A stretch of 64,000 nucleotides of DNA, taken from Mycolicibacterium rhodesiae JS60. GTDB taxonomy: Bacteria; Actinomycetota; Actinomycetes; Mycobacteriales; Mycobacteriaceae. Location: assembly GCA_000230935.2 (NCBI GenBank), contig AGIQ01000004.1:248001-312000 (forward strand), written 5' to 3'. The notes below the pieces were generated by a model. That model was not told the DNA's origin. It saw only the letters and a program-made list of their open reading frames with translations, and searched no databases. Below are positions 56,847-64,000 of this stretch, piece by piece. Each line of letters begins with the position of its first letter. Positions within the stretch are counted from its first letter, which is position 1. Both the position numbers and the translations under genes were made by a program.

Positions 56847-57508
56847 TCGCGCCGTCGATCCTGTCCGCCGACTTCGCCCGCCTCGCCGAGGAGGCCGCCG
56901 CCGTCGAGGGCGCCGATTGGCTGCACGTCGACGTGATGGACGGCCACTTCGTGCCCAACCTCACCCTCGGCCTGCCGGTGGTCGAGAGCCTGCTGGCGGC
57001 CACGGACATCCCGATGGACTGCCACCTGATGATCGACGATCCGGACCGCTGGGCGCCCGGGTATGCCGAGGCCGGGGCCTACAACGTCACCTTCCACGCC
57101 GAGGCCACCGACAATCCCGTCGCGGTGGCCCGGGATATCCGGGCCGCCGGTGCCAAGGCGGGTCTGTCGGTCAAGCCGGGGACCCCGCTGGAGCCCTACC
57201 TGGAGATCCTCCGCGACTTCGACACGCTGCTGGTGATGTCGGTCGAACCGGGTTTCGGCGGCCAGAGCTTCATCGCCGAGGTGCTGTCCAAGGTCGCGAC
57301 GGCGCGCCGCCTGGTCGATGCCGGTGAGCTCACGATCCTCGTCGAGATCGACGGCGGCATCAACGCCGACACCATCGAGCTGGCTGCCGAGGCCGGCGTG
57401 GACTGCTTCGTCGCGGGTTCGGCGGTCTACGGCGCGCAGGACCCCGGTGCCGCGGTCGAGGCACTGCGCCGCCAGGCGGCCACCGCGTCGCAGCATCTGC
57501 GGATATGA
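56834..57508 (+). CDS. rpe: Ribulose-phosphate 3-epimerase
   Basis: Rpe, 224 residues, a TIM-barrel metalloenzyme that interconverts ribulose-5-P and xylulose-5-P. Seen: IAPSILSADF, HVDVMDGHFVPN with metal His/Asp, MDCHLMIDDPDRW, VMSVEPGFGGQ and EIDGGINADT. The ATG at 56834 or the in-frame GTG at 56825 could start it; both lie inside the end of rsmB. Ribulose-5-P is the sugar used for riboflavin, which fits the coupling to ribD (ATGA overlap). Confidence 0.96.
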   Translation: MRPLIAPSILSADFARLAEEAAAVEGADWLHVDVMDGHFVPNLTLGLPVVESLLAATDIPMDCHLMIDDPDRWAPGYAEAGAYNVTFHAEATDNPVAVARDIRAAGAKAGLSVKPGTPLEPYLEILRDFDTLLVMSVEPGFGGQSFIAEVLSKVATARRLVDAGELTILVEIDGGINADTIELAAEAGVDCFVAGSAVYGAQDPGAAVEALRRQAATASQHLRI

Positions 57509-58509
57509 CGGCAGTCGAGGCCGCGATGCGGCTGGCCGTCGCCCAGGCGCAACGGGTGAAGGGGTCGACGTACCCCAATCCCCCTGTGGGAGCGGTCATT
57601 TTGAGTGCGGCAGGCGATGTGGTGGGTTCCGGCGGCACCCAGCCCGCAGGCGGTCCGCACGCCGAGGTGATGGCGCTGAGGGAGGCGGGGCAGCGGGCGG
57701 CGGGCGGTACCGCCGTCGTTACCCTCGAGCCGTGTAATCACCAGGGCCGCACCCCGCCCTGCGTCGACGCGTTGATCGAGGCCGGCGTCGCTGCGGTGGT
57801 CTACGCCGTCACCGACCCAAATCCCGTTGCCGCAGGCGGCGCCGACCGATTGCGCGCTGCCGGAATTGCGGTCACCGCGGCGGTGTGCGCCGACGAGGTC
57901 GCCGGTGGCCCACTGCGGGAATGGCTGCACAAACAGCGCACCGGAAAGCCGCACGTCACCTGGAAGTTCGCCACCAGTGTCGACGGGCGCAGCGCAGCGG
58001 CGGACGGCTCCTCGCAATGGATCACCAGTGAGGCGGCACGCGCCGACCTTCATGTGCGCCGCGCCGCGTGCGACGCGATCGTGGTCGGCACCGGCACGGT
58101 CGACATCGACGACCCGACGCTGACCGCTCGGCTGCCCGGCGGGGGACTGGCGCAGCGCCAGCCGCTTCGCGTGGTCGTCGGTAAGCGCGAGATCTCCCCG
58201 GAAGCCAATGTGCTGAACGATGATTCGCGCACAATGCTGATCCGGACCCACGATCCGCACGAGGTCATCCAGGCGCTGTCGGATCGCACCGATGTGCTCA
58301 TCGAGGGCGGCCCGACACTGGCCGGCGCGTTCTTGCGGGCGGGAGCGATCGACCGGATCCTGGCGTACGTCGGCCCGATCCTTCTGGGTGGGCCGATCAC
58401 CGCCGTCGACGACGTGGGCGTGCCGAGCATCGCGCGAGCACTGCGGTGGCAATACGACGGCGTCGACCGGATCGGGCCCGATCTGCTGCTGAGCCTGGTG
58501 CCGGGCTAA
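57505..58509 (+). CDS. ribD: Bifunctional riboflavin deaminase/reductase RibD (RibG)
   Basis: RibD, 334 residues, carries out two early riboflavin steps. The N-terminal cytidine-deaminase-type domain has His52-Ala-Glu54 (PHAEVMAL) and zinc Cys77 and Cys86 (PCNHQGRTPPC). The C-terminal NADPH-dependent reductase has VTWKFATSVDGR, DAIVVGTGTVDIDDPTLTAR and IEGGPTLAGAFL. It starts in an ATGA overlap with rpe. Its stop overlaps the convergent PfpI-like gene by 4 bases. Confidence 0.96.
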   Translation: MTAVEAAMRLAVAQAQRVKGSTYPNPPVGAVILSAAGDVVGSGGTQPAGGPHAEVMALREAGQRAAGGTAVVTLEPCNHQGRTPPCVDALIEAGVAAVVYAVTDPNPVAAGGADRLRAAGIAVTAAVCADEVAGGPLREWLHKQRTGKPHVTWKFATSVDGRSAAADGSSQWITSEAARADLHVRRAACDAIVVGTGTVDIDDPTLTARLPGGGLAQRQPLRVVVGKREISPEANVLNDDSRTMLIRTHDPHEVIQALSDRTDVLIEGGPTLAGAFLRAGAIDRILAYVGPILLGGPITAVDDVGVPSIARALRWQYDGVDRIGPDLLLSLVPG

Positions 58510-59060
58510 CTGGCGAAGGCTGCCACGAGCTCGGAGCAGAAGGCCGGCAGGTCGTCGGGCTTGCGGCTGGACACCAGCGTGTTGGGTCCGCCGGTGCACA
58601 CCACGACCTGCTCGTCGACCCACTCGGCGCCGGCGTTGCGCAGGTCGGTCGCCACGCTGGGCCACGAGGTGATCCGGCGGCCCTCGACCACGTCGGCCTC
58701 GATCAGCGTCCACGGCCCGTGGCAGATGACGGCCACCGGCTTGCCCGCGTCGAAGAAACTCTTGGCCAGGCCGACCGCTGCAGGTTTGGTGCGCAGGAAG
58801 TCCGGGTTGGCCACCCCGCCGGGTAGCACCAGCCCGTCGTAGTCGGCCGCCGACACGGAGTCTGCGGGGGTGCCGGCGTCGAAGGTGTCGGCAGGGGTCA
58901 AGTGGTTGAACGCCTGGATCTTGCCGACCTCGGTCGACACCAGTTCCGGAGTGCCACCGGCCTGTTCGACGGCCTCCCACGGCGCGGTGAGTTCGACCTG
59001 CTCGGCGCCTTCGGGCGCGACCAGGAATGCGATTCGCTTGCCGGAAAGTTCGTTGCTCAT
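58506..59060 (-). CDS. DJ-1/PfpI family protein
   Basis: A 184-residue DJ-1/PfpI-fold protein. The nucleophile elbow has Cys113-His114 in AVICHGPWTLIEA, and the acidic partner lies in the EGAEQVELTAPWEA segment. DGLVLPGGVANPDFLR is the central loop. Members act as glyoxalase III, deglycase or peptidase; the CHGPW form is typical of PfpI/YhbO-like stress proteins. The ATG at 59060 has no clear Shine-Dalgarno. It is divergent from the LysA-like gene and convergent with ribD. Confidence 0.9.
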   Translation of the reverse strand: MSNELSGKRIAFLVAPEGAEQVELTAPWEAVEQAGGTPELVSTEVGKIQAFNHLTPADTFDAGTPADSVSAADYDGLVLPGGVANPDFLRTKPAAVGLAKSFFDAGKPVAVICHGPWTLIEADVVEGRRITSWPSVATDLRNAGAEWVDEQVVVCTGGPNTLVSSRKPDDLPAFCSELVAAFAS

Positions 59061-59111
59061 GGCGTTCGCATACCCGCGGACGGCAGGTTAATACCCCCGG
59101 TATGGAGCAAG

Positions 59112-60374
59112 ATGGCTCAGATGAGTGATCCCGATGTGCTCGGCCTGTTCCCGCCTGGTTCGGTGCTCGACGATGGCGTCCTGACCGTCGGCGGTTGCCG
59201 GCTCGATGACCTCGCCGCGGAGTTCGGCACTCCGGTGATGGTCGTCGCCGAGGATGCGGTGCGACAGCGGGCCAGGGACTACCTGGCGGCCTTCCGCGGC
59301 CGCTGGGACCGAGCTGATGTGGCGTTTGCATCAAAGGCGTTCCCGTGCACCGCAATTCAGCGGCTGATGAGCGAGGAGGGGTTGCTGCTCGACGTCGCAG
59401 GTGGTGGCGAGATCATGACCGCGCTGGCAGCGGGCGCCGACCCGGCCCGGATGTTGTTGCACGGCAACGCCAAGACCGACGAGGAACTCGAACTGGCCGT
59501 CGCCAAGGGCGTCGGGCTGGTGGTCGTCGACAATTTCGACGACATCGACCGGCTGGAGCGCATCGTCGAGCCAGGCCGACGGCAGGCCTGCCTGGTGCGG
59601 GTGGTGCCCGGCATCGAGGCGGATACGCACGCCGCAGTCGCCACCGGGCATGCCGGCTCGAAGTTCGGGCTGCTGCCCGAGGACGCCAGCGCGGCGATCG
59701 AGCGGATCCGCCGCAGCAGGGTGCTGCGCTGCGACGGCGTGCACACCCACGTCGGCTCCCAGCTGCTCGATGCCGAGCAGCTGGCCGCCGCAGTTGCTCC
59801 AGTCGCCGAACTCGGCAGCTTCGACGTCTACGACTTCGGTGGTGGGCTCGGCGTCCGCTACACGTACGCCGATCACCCAACCTCGCTGGACGTCTACGCA
59901 CAGACCATGATCGACAAGGCCCGTGGGCTGGTTCCCGCCGGGGCCCGCATCATCGTCGAGCCGGGACGCTCGATGACCGCGACCGCGGCGTGCACGGTTT
60001 ACCGGGTCATCACCGTCAAACGCGGCAAGCTCACCCACGTCGCGGTCGACGGCGGAATGGGGGACAACCTGGAGGTGTCGCTGTACGGGCAGCGCTTCGA
60101 GGCTGCGCTCGTCGACCGGCTGGGCGGCGGCGAGACCGTCACGGTGGTGGGCCGGCACTGTGAGTCCGGCGATGAGCTGATCGACGGTGTGCCCCTTGAT
60201 AATCCGGTGGTCGGCGACCTGTTGGCGGTGCCAGTCACCGGGGCGTACTGCTACACGATGTCCAACCAGTACAACGGCGCGCGCCGGATCCCGGTGGTGT
60301 TCGCGTCCCGCGGCGATGCGAGGCTGGTCGTGCGCCGGGACACGTGGTCGGACTTGCTGGCCCGCGATGTCTAG
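59112..60374 (+). CDS. Diaminopimelate decarboxylase-like PLP enzyme (fold type III)
   Basis: A 420-residue alanine-racemase-fold decarboxylase of the LysA family. PLP Lys75 lies in FASKAFPC. GSKFGL, HTHVGSQLLD, GGGLGVRY and EPGRSMTA bind PLP phosphate, and the catalytic Cys350 lies in HCESGDELI. The end of the protein (YNGARRIPVVFA in place of the usual YNxRPRPAEVLV) departs from classical LysA, so the substrate may differ. In M. tuberculosis lysA lies beside thrA-like genes, not here, so this is probably a paralogue. Start ATG 59112 or 59121. It overlaps the convergent efflux gene by 4 bases. Confidence 0.85.
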   Translation: MAQMSDPDVLGLFPPGSVLDDGVLTVGGCRLDDLAAEFGTPVMVVAEDAVRQRARDYLAAFRGRWDRADVAFASKAFPCTAIQRLMSEEGLLLDVAGGGEIMTALAAGADPARMLLHGNAKTDEELELAVAKGVGLVVVDNFDDIDRLERIVEPGRRQACLVRVVPGIEADTHAAVATGHAGSKFGLLPEDASAAIERIRRSRVLRCDGVHTHVGSQLLDAEQLAAAVAPVAELGSFDVYDFGGGLGVRYTYADHPTSLDVYAQTMIDKARGLVPAGARIIVEPGRSMTATAACTVYRVITVKRGKLTHVAVDGGMGDNLEVSLYGQRFEAALVDRLGGGETVTVVGRHCESGDELIDGVPLDNPVVGDLLAVPVTGAYCYTMSNQYNGARRIPVVFASRGDARLVVRRDTWSDLLARDV

Positions 60375-61930
60375 GCGGCGAGCGTCTTGTGGACTTCCGT
60401 CTCGTCGGCGTGTGCCTGCTTGCCGCCGATGAACAGCGCCAGCGCGGCACCGACCAGACACACGATGACCGTGACGAAGAAGATCGAGCCGTACTGCATG
60501 GCGAACGCGGTGCGATAGCGCTCAGCCTCACCGGCGAGTTTGGCGGCCAGGGTGTTGCCGCCCGGGCTGGGCAGGGTGGCCAGGATCTGGTTGAAGCGGT
60601 ACAGCCCCCACGCGCTCAGTGCTGCGACGCCGATCAGCATGCCCGTCATGCGGGCAACCACCACCAGCGATGACGCGATGCCGTGTTGGGCGGCGGGCAC
60701 CACCCGCAGCGCGGCCGAGGTGAGCGGGCCGATCACCAGACCGAGCCCGATACCGGCCAGCGCCAGGTCGGTGTCGATGACGGGCAGCGAGATGAAGCCG
60801 AGATCGTGGCGAGTACTCGCCACGTTGGTGCCCCAGTCGGAGACCAGCCAGTAAGCACCCGCGGAGATCAGCATCCCGACCACGGCGACGATCCGGTCGC
60901 CGACTCTGGTGGCGATCCAGCCGCCGACGAGAGCGCCGATCGGGAGCGCGATCAGGAAGTGCAGCAACAGGAATGCGGCCTGCGTCTGGTCCTTGCCCAG
61001 TACGCCCTGGCCGAACAGTTCGACGTTGACCAGGGTGACCATCAGCGCGGCGCCCGCGCACAGCGAGGTGCCCAGCGAGGCCAGGAACGGGACGAACCGA
61101 ACGCCCGCCGGCTCGATCAGCCGGGTGCGGGCGAAGCGCTCCCATACTCCGAAGGCGATCGCCGCGATGACCGCGCCGCCGACCAGGAGCAGGCCGTGCG
61201 GCGGCAGCAGCTGCTTGCCGTCGGGTGCCGGGTTGTACAAGCCGATGACAGCCAGACCCAATGCGACCGCGAGCAGGATGCCGCCGACCAGGTCCACCTT
61301 TTCGGGGTTCGCGGACTTGTCGTGCGACGGCAGGCTGAAGTGGATCATGATCATCGCGATCGCGGTGAGCGGCACGTTGATCCAGAACACGTCCTGCCAC
61401 TTGCCCAGCAGCAGCACCACACCGATGCCGTAGAGCGGGCCGAGCACGCTGCCCAGCTCCTGGGCGGCGCCGATGCCGCCCAGCACCGCGGCGCGGCTGC
61501 GGGCGGCCCACAGGTCGGCGGCCAGCGCCAGCGTGACGGGCAGCAAGGCCCCGGCGGCGATGCCCTGGATGAGCCGCCCGATCACCAGCATGGTCAGGTC
61601 GGTGGACAGTGCCGTCACCACCGAGCCCACCGCGAAGGTGACCAGGGACAGCTGCAGCATCAGCTTGCGGCCAAAGCGGTCGGACAGCCGGCCCAGTAGC
61701 GGCATGGCCGCGATGTAGCCCAGCATGTACCAGGTGATGATCGGGGTGACCTGCTGCAGCTTGTTCACCGGGATGCCGACCGTCGACATGATGTCGACCA
61801 TGATCGTGACGACCACATAGGTGTCGAGCGCGCCGAGTAGTACGGCCAGGCTGCCCGCGCTGATCACGATCCGGCGGCTGCGGCCGGACGTCTGTGCCCG
61901 GTGGGCGGCGGTGTCTACGGACTCAGCCAT
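60371..61930 (-). CDS. P55-type MFS efflux transporter
   Basis: A 519-residue major facilitator with 14 predicted helices of the DHA2 class. Motif A GRLSDRFGRKLM lies between helices 2 and 3. The helix-1 motif LLGALDTYVVVTIMVDIM and the helix-5 motif C-like GAAQELGSVLGPLYG are visible. It is the partner of LprG: in mycobacteria the lprG-P55 (Rv1411c-Rv1410c) operon moves triacylglycerol and glycolipids to the outer layers and affects drug resistance. ATG 61930 lies 11 bases after lprG. The longer open frame to 61981 lies inside lprG and is not needed. Confidence 0.95.
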   Translation of the reverse strand: MAESVDTAAHRAQTSGRSRRIVISAGSLAVLLGALDTYVVVTIMVDIMSTVGIPVNKLQQVTPIITWYMLGYIAAMPLLGRLSDRFGRKLMLQLSLVTFAVGSVVTALSTDLTMLVIGRLIQGIAAGALLPVTLALAADLWAARSRAAVLGGIGAAQELGSVLGPLYGIGVVLLLGKWQDVFWINVPLTAIAMIMIHFSLPSHDKSANPEKVDLVGGILLAVALGLAVIGLYNPAPDGKQLLPPHGLLLVGGAVIAAIAFGVWERFARTRLIEPAGVRFVPFLASLGTSLCAGAALMVTLVNVELFGQGVLGKDQTQAAFLLLHFLIALPIGALVGGWIATRVGDRIVAVVGMLISAGAYWLVSDWGTNVASTRHDLGFISLPVIDTDLALAGIGLGLVIGPLTSAALRVVPAAQHGIASSLVVVARMTGMLIGVAALSAWGLYRFNQILATLPSPGGNTLAAKLAGEAERYRTAFAMQYGSIFFVTVIVCLVGAALALFIGGKQAHADETEVHKTLAA

Positions 61931-61941
61931 GTGCGGCGCCG

Positions 61942-62640
61942 TCAGACGGCGGGCTTGGTGACGGTGACCGGCTTGTCCCACTCCGACAGCGTGATCTGGA
62001 TGCTGCTGCCGTTACCCGTGTCGGCCTTGGCCTGCACCAGCTGGTGGGGGTCGGCCTTCTGAATCCAGACCGTGGCGGGCAGCGGGCCGGTCGCCTTCAG
62101 CGGGATCAGCTTGTTCATGGCGTCGGCACTGACGTTGCCGGTGATCCGCACGGTATCCACGCCGTTGATGGTCTCGCTGGCGTCGGACTTGGCGTCGGTG
62201 ATGCTGGCCAGCCAGTTGGCCAGGCCGTTGTCCGGGTTGAGCACGACCGAGGGGTCGTAGATGTCCTTGGCCGGACCCATGTCGAGCCAGTTGTTCGGCG
62301 TCAGCGCGGCGTAGAGGGTGCCGTCGAGAACCACCAGCTGGATGTCGACGTCGGAGCCGCCCATCGTGATTGTGGAGTTCCCGGACACCGCGACGGCAGG
62401 CACGTTGGTCAGGTCGCCGGTGAGCTTCTTGACCGGCAGACCCTCGATCTTGCCGCCGACCGTGATGTCGAGGTGGGCGCTCTTGAGGCCCTTGGTGACG
62501 GCGATGGACTGTTGCAGCAGTCCGGCGGCGTCCGGTAGCGGCTCGGAAGGCGTCGACGACGACGAGCAGCCCGCGACGAACAGGGCTGCGGTGGCGAGGA
62601 GGGCGACAAGGACGGCAAACATTCGGCGGCACGTCGGCAT
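61942..62640 (-). CDS. lprG: Lipoprotein LprG
   Basis: LprG, 232 residues, a lipid-carrying lipoprotein. The signal peptide ends in a lipobox FVAGC with Cys25 as lipidated residue, followed by a Ser-rich linker. The LppX/LprAFG fold shows AAGLLQQSIAVTKGLKSAHLDI, SGNSTITMGGSDVDIQLV and LDGTLYAALTPNNWLDMG. It takes up triacylated lipids in a hydrophobic pocket and works with the P55 pump. ATG 62640 has TACGAT 6 bases upstream, a leaderless-type promoter for the lprG-P55 operon. Confidence 0.97.
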   Translation of the reverse strand: MPTCRRMFAVLVALLATAALFVAGCSSSSTPSEPLPDAAGLLQQSIAVTKGLKSAHLDITVGGKIEGLPVKKLTGDLTNVPAVAVSGNSTITMGGSDVDIQLVVLDGTLYAALTPNNWLDMGPAKDIYDPSVVLNPDNGLANWLASITDAKSDASETINGVDTVRITGNVSADAMNKLIPLKATGPLPATVWIQKADPHQLVQAKADTGNGSSIQITLSEWDKPVTVTKPAV

Positions 62641-62646
62641 AGGTGC

Positions 62647-62652
62647 ATCGTA
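62647..62652 (-). promoter_or_regulatory. Leaderless-type -10 box for lprG-P55
   Basis: TACGAT on the minus strand, 6 bases before ATG 62640. The 130-base divergent spacer also holds GGTCGG-C-CCGACC (62656-62668), just upstream of this box on the same strand. Confidence 0.5.
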
Positions 62653-62758
62653 GAGGGTCGGCCCGACCGCGAGTGATCGCCCAGGCCGCCGCCTCCCGGC
62701 GTTATGTGGGATGACCTGCGATTTTAGTGGAGCTAAGCGAGTGTCGCCGGCGCCGGAC

Positions 62759-62764
62759 TAGGTT
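62759..62764 (+). promoter_or_regulatory. Leaderless-type -10 box for ribE
   Basis: TAGGTT, 6 bases before GTG 62771, with no Shine-Dalgarno. An FMN riboswitch is therefore unlikely upstream of this gene. Confidence 0.5.
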
Positions 62765-62770
62765 GGTCAC

Positions 62771-63370
62771 GTGTTCACTGGAATCGTCGAGGAACTGGGC
62801 GAGGTGGTCGGTAAGGATGAGCTGGCCGACTCGGCCCGATTCGTCATCCGCGGGCCCGTCGTCACCACCGACGCCCGCCACGGCGACTCGATCGCGGTCA
62901 ATGGCGTCTGTCTGACCGTGGTCGACGTGCTGCCCGACGGCCAGTTCAGTGCCGATGTGATGGCCGAGACGCTCAACCGGTCCAGTCTGGCCACCGTCGA
63001 TGTCGGCAGTGCCGTGAACCTCGAGCGCGCAGCGGTGGTCAACAGCCGCCTCGGTGGCCACATCGTCCAGGGGCATGTCGACGGCACCGGCCGGGTGGTA
63101 TCCCGCGCGCCCTCCGAACACTGGGAGGTCGTGCGGGTCGCGCTGCCGCCCGAACTGTCGCGGTACGTGGTCGAGAAGGGCTCCATTACCGTCGACGGCA
63201 TTTCGCTGACCGTCTCCGGGCTGGGTGACGACTGGTTCGAGGTCTCGTTGATTCCGACGACGCTGGCGCTCACCACTTTGGGTCGCGCTCCGGTTGGCAC
63301 CCCCGTGAATCTCGAAGTGGATGTCATCGCCAAATACGTGGAACGTTTGCTCGGCGACCGCGAGCGCTGA
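62771..63370 (+). CDS. ribE: Riboflavin synthase, alpha subunit
   Basis: RibE (ribC in mycobacterial naming), 199 residues, turns two 6,7-dimethyl-8-ribityllumazines into riboflavin. Two beta-barrel repeats are seen. Repeat 1 starts MFTGIVEELGEV, with HGDSIAVNGVCLTVVDV. Repeat 2 has GGHIVQGHVDGTGRV and KGSITVDGISLTVS. The usual helix that trimerises the protein closes it. GTG start, probably leaderless. It is divergent from lprG; the riboflavin genes ribA/ribH would be expected further right but a different gene begins at 63664. Confidence 0.96.
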   Translation: MFTGIVEELGEVVGKDELADSARFVIRGPVVTTDARHGDSIAVNGVCLTVVDVLPDGQFSADVMAETLNRSSLATVDVGSAVNLERAAVVNSRLGGHIVQGHVDGTGRVVSRAPSEHWEVVRVALPPELSRYVVEKGSITVDGISLTVSGLGDDWFEVSLIPTTLALTTLGRAPVGTPVNLEVDVIAKYVERLLGDRER

Positions 63371-63663
63371 CTCCCCGCATTCACTAATCAATCGATCAGT
63401 ACGGACGTTTGCTGCGGACTTGCGTCTAAGTGAGGGTTATTCGCGCTCGGGCTATCAAATTCGCTGTTCAGCGACCTACGCGCGCAGGTATTTGAATTGA
63501 CCTTGGCGAAAATGCCGCGCGATGTTAAGTTGCGGAGCAGTACGTAAGGTGCGCCTCTCCCAAGCCATGTGTGTGAGTCGTGTCGCAGAGTTCCCCGCTG
63601 GCCCGAACAAGGGTTCGGCGGGTGACTGTGTCGGCGTGAAGACACTCGGGTGAAGGAGGTGAG
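63371..63663. other. 293-base AT-richer intergenic region after ribE
   Basis: This spacer is less G+C-rich than its surroundings and ends in a very strong GAAGGAGGTGAG ribosome site. It must contain the promoter of the exported protein gene that follows. TTGACC at 63497-63502 resembles a -35 box, but no -10 box lies at the right distance. I see no coding region or clear hairpin. Confidence 0.4.
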
Positions 63664-64000
63664 ATGGCTGCGGCTGGTCGCAAACCGCGTCGCACTAATG
63701 GCCGCCACCGCAAGCCCTCGGCCTTCGAGTCATCGAACTGCGCTCAGTGGTTGCGCGTCGGCACGGTCGGTGTGGGGCTGGGTGCCGCGATCGTCGGCAG
63801 CCAAGCCGTGGCGTCGGCCGCTCCTGATGATTCGCCTCATTCCGCCAATCCGGGTGCGGGCACGGGTACGGCGGGACCACGCAGTCCCGCGACACGCGCC
63901 GGTCAGACGGAGCCGTCGAAGCACAATACCGACGGCGCCAGCCGGTCTTCGACGACCAGTTCGCACAAGCCCGCCACCCCGGCGACGCCCGGCAAGAGGT
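63664..64000 (+). CDS. Exported low-complexity protein, N-terminal part (runs off window)
   Basis: ATG 63664 follows GAAGGAGGTGAG and opens a frame that continues past the right edge (112 codons visible). A basic start (GRKPRRTNGRHRKPS) is followed by a hydrophobic stretch at about residues 30-50 (WLRVGTVGVGLGAAIVGSQA) ending VASAAPDDS, which reads as a long signal or anchor sequence. After it comes disordered Ser/Thr/Pro/Ala/Gly-rich sequence. The layout resembles large mycobacterial surface proteins with repeat or Ig-like domains, but no domain is visible yet, so the family cannot be named. Confidence 0.75.
   Translation, partial: MAAAGRKPRRTNGRHRKPSAFESSNCAQWLRVGTVGVGLGAAIVGSQAVASAAPDDSPHSANPGAGTGTAGPRSPATRAGQTEPSKHNTDGASRSSTTSSHKPATPATPGKR

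Noticed and set aside
62641..62770. FMN riboswitch upstream of ribE
   Set aside because: The -10 box lies 6 bases before GTG, implying a leaderless mRNA, and no FMN-aptamer core is present.

Overview
The window is high-GC actinobacterial chromosome and reads as a mycobacterium, most likely a rapid grower of the Mycolicibacterium type. The evidence is the gene content and order. It carries mIHF, LprG with the P55-type efflux pump, a hemophore-related protein, a B-4DMT family membrane protein, many GTG starts and several leaderless-type promoters. From memory of the M. tuberculosis map, the order yjbQ-alaS-ruvX-mltG-aroE-prepilin peptidase-aroC-aroK-aroB-aroQ-pepQ-efp-nusB matches Rv2556c to Rv2533c. 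The order pyrR-pyrB-pyrC-Rv1382-carA-carB-pyrF-mihF-gmk-rpoZ-coaBC-metK ... priA ... fmt-rsmB-rpe-ribD-P55-lprG-ribE matches Rv1379 to Rv1412. Here the two blocks are joined; in M. tuberculosis they are far apart.

Layout. (1) 1-13.7 kb is accessory metabolism and regulation. It holds the end of an acyl-CoA dehydrogenase, a minus-strand operon (LLM oxidoreductase, NTF2-like protein, SDR) facing an IclR regulator, and a polysaccharide deacetylase divergent from a GT4 glycosyltransferase. An SDR/TetR divergent pair, a DMT exporter, rarA, SRPBCC and double-ABM proteins, a flavin-dependent oxidoreductase and an epoxide-hydrolase-like enzyme follow. (2) 13.7-28 kb covers translation, the cell wall and the shikimate pathway: alaS, ruvX, mltG, then aroE-aroC-aroK-aroB-aroQ with overlapping start/stop codons, a metallo-beta-lactamase-fold hydrolase, two membrane proteins, pepQ, efp and nusB. 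(3) 28-30.2 kb is the junction, with a frameshifted gene remnant, a class C beta-lactamase-like hydrolase and a methyltransferase. (4) 30.2-38.9 kb is the pyrimidine operon, which has no untranslated base between genes and a PyrR-binding loop in its leader. (5) 38.9-45.5 kb has ctaD, a small exported Gly-rich protein, then mihF-gmk-rpoZ-coaBC-metK. (6) 45.5-54.4 kb has a Baeyer-Villiger-type monooxygenase, an SDR, a hemophore-like protein, a LipH/LipI-type esterase, a YhhN protein, priA and a DUF2207-LemA membrane pair. (7) 54.4-64 kb has fmt-rsmB-rpe-ribD, a PfpI-like protein, a second-type LysA-like decarboxylase, the P55-lprG operon, ribE, and the start of an exported low-complexity protein that runs off the window.

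How the genes work together. The aro genes make chorismate. The pyr/car genes make UMP and are probably controlled by PyrR at the leader. rpe, ribD and ribE link pentose phosphates to riboflavin. lprG and P55 form a lipid-export operon. fmt, rsmB, efp, alaS, nusB and rpoZ serve translation and transcription. I saw no tRNA, rRNA, insertion sequence, prophage or CRISPR array. No clearly new multi-gene defence or mobile system was found. The most interesting items are small regulatory structures, paralogues in unexpected places and a decayed gene at the synteny junction.
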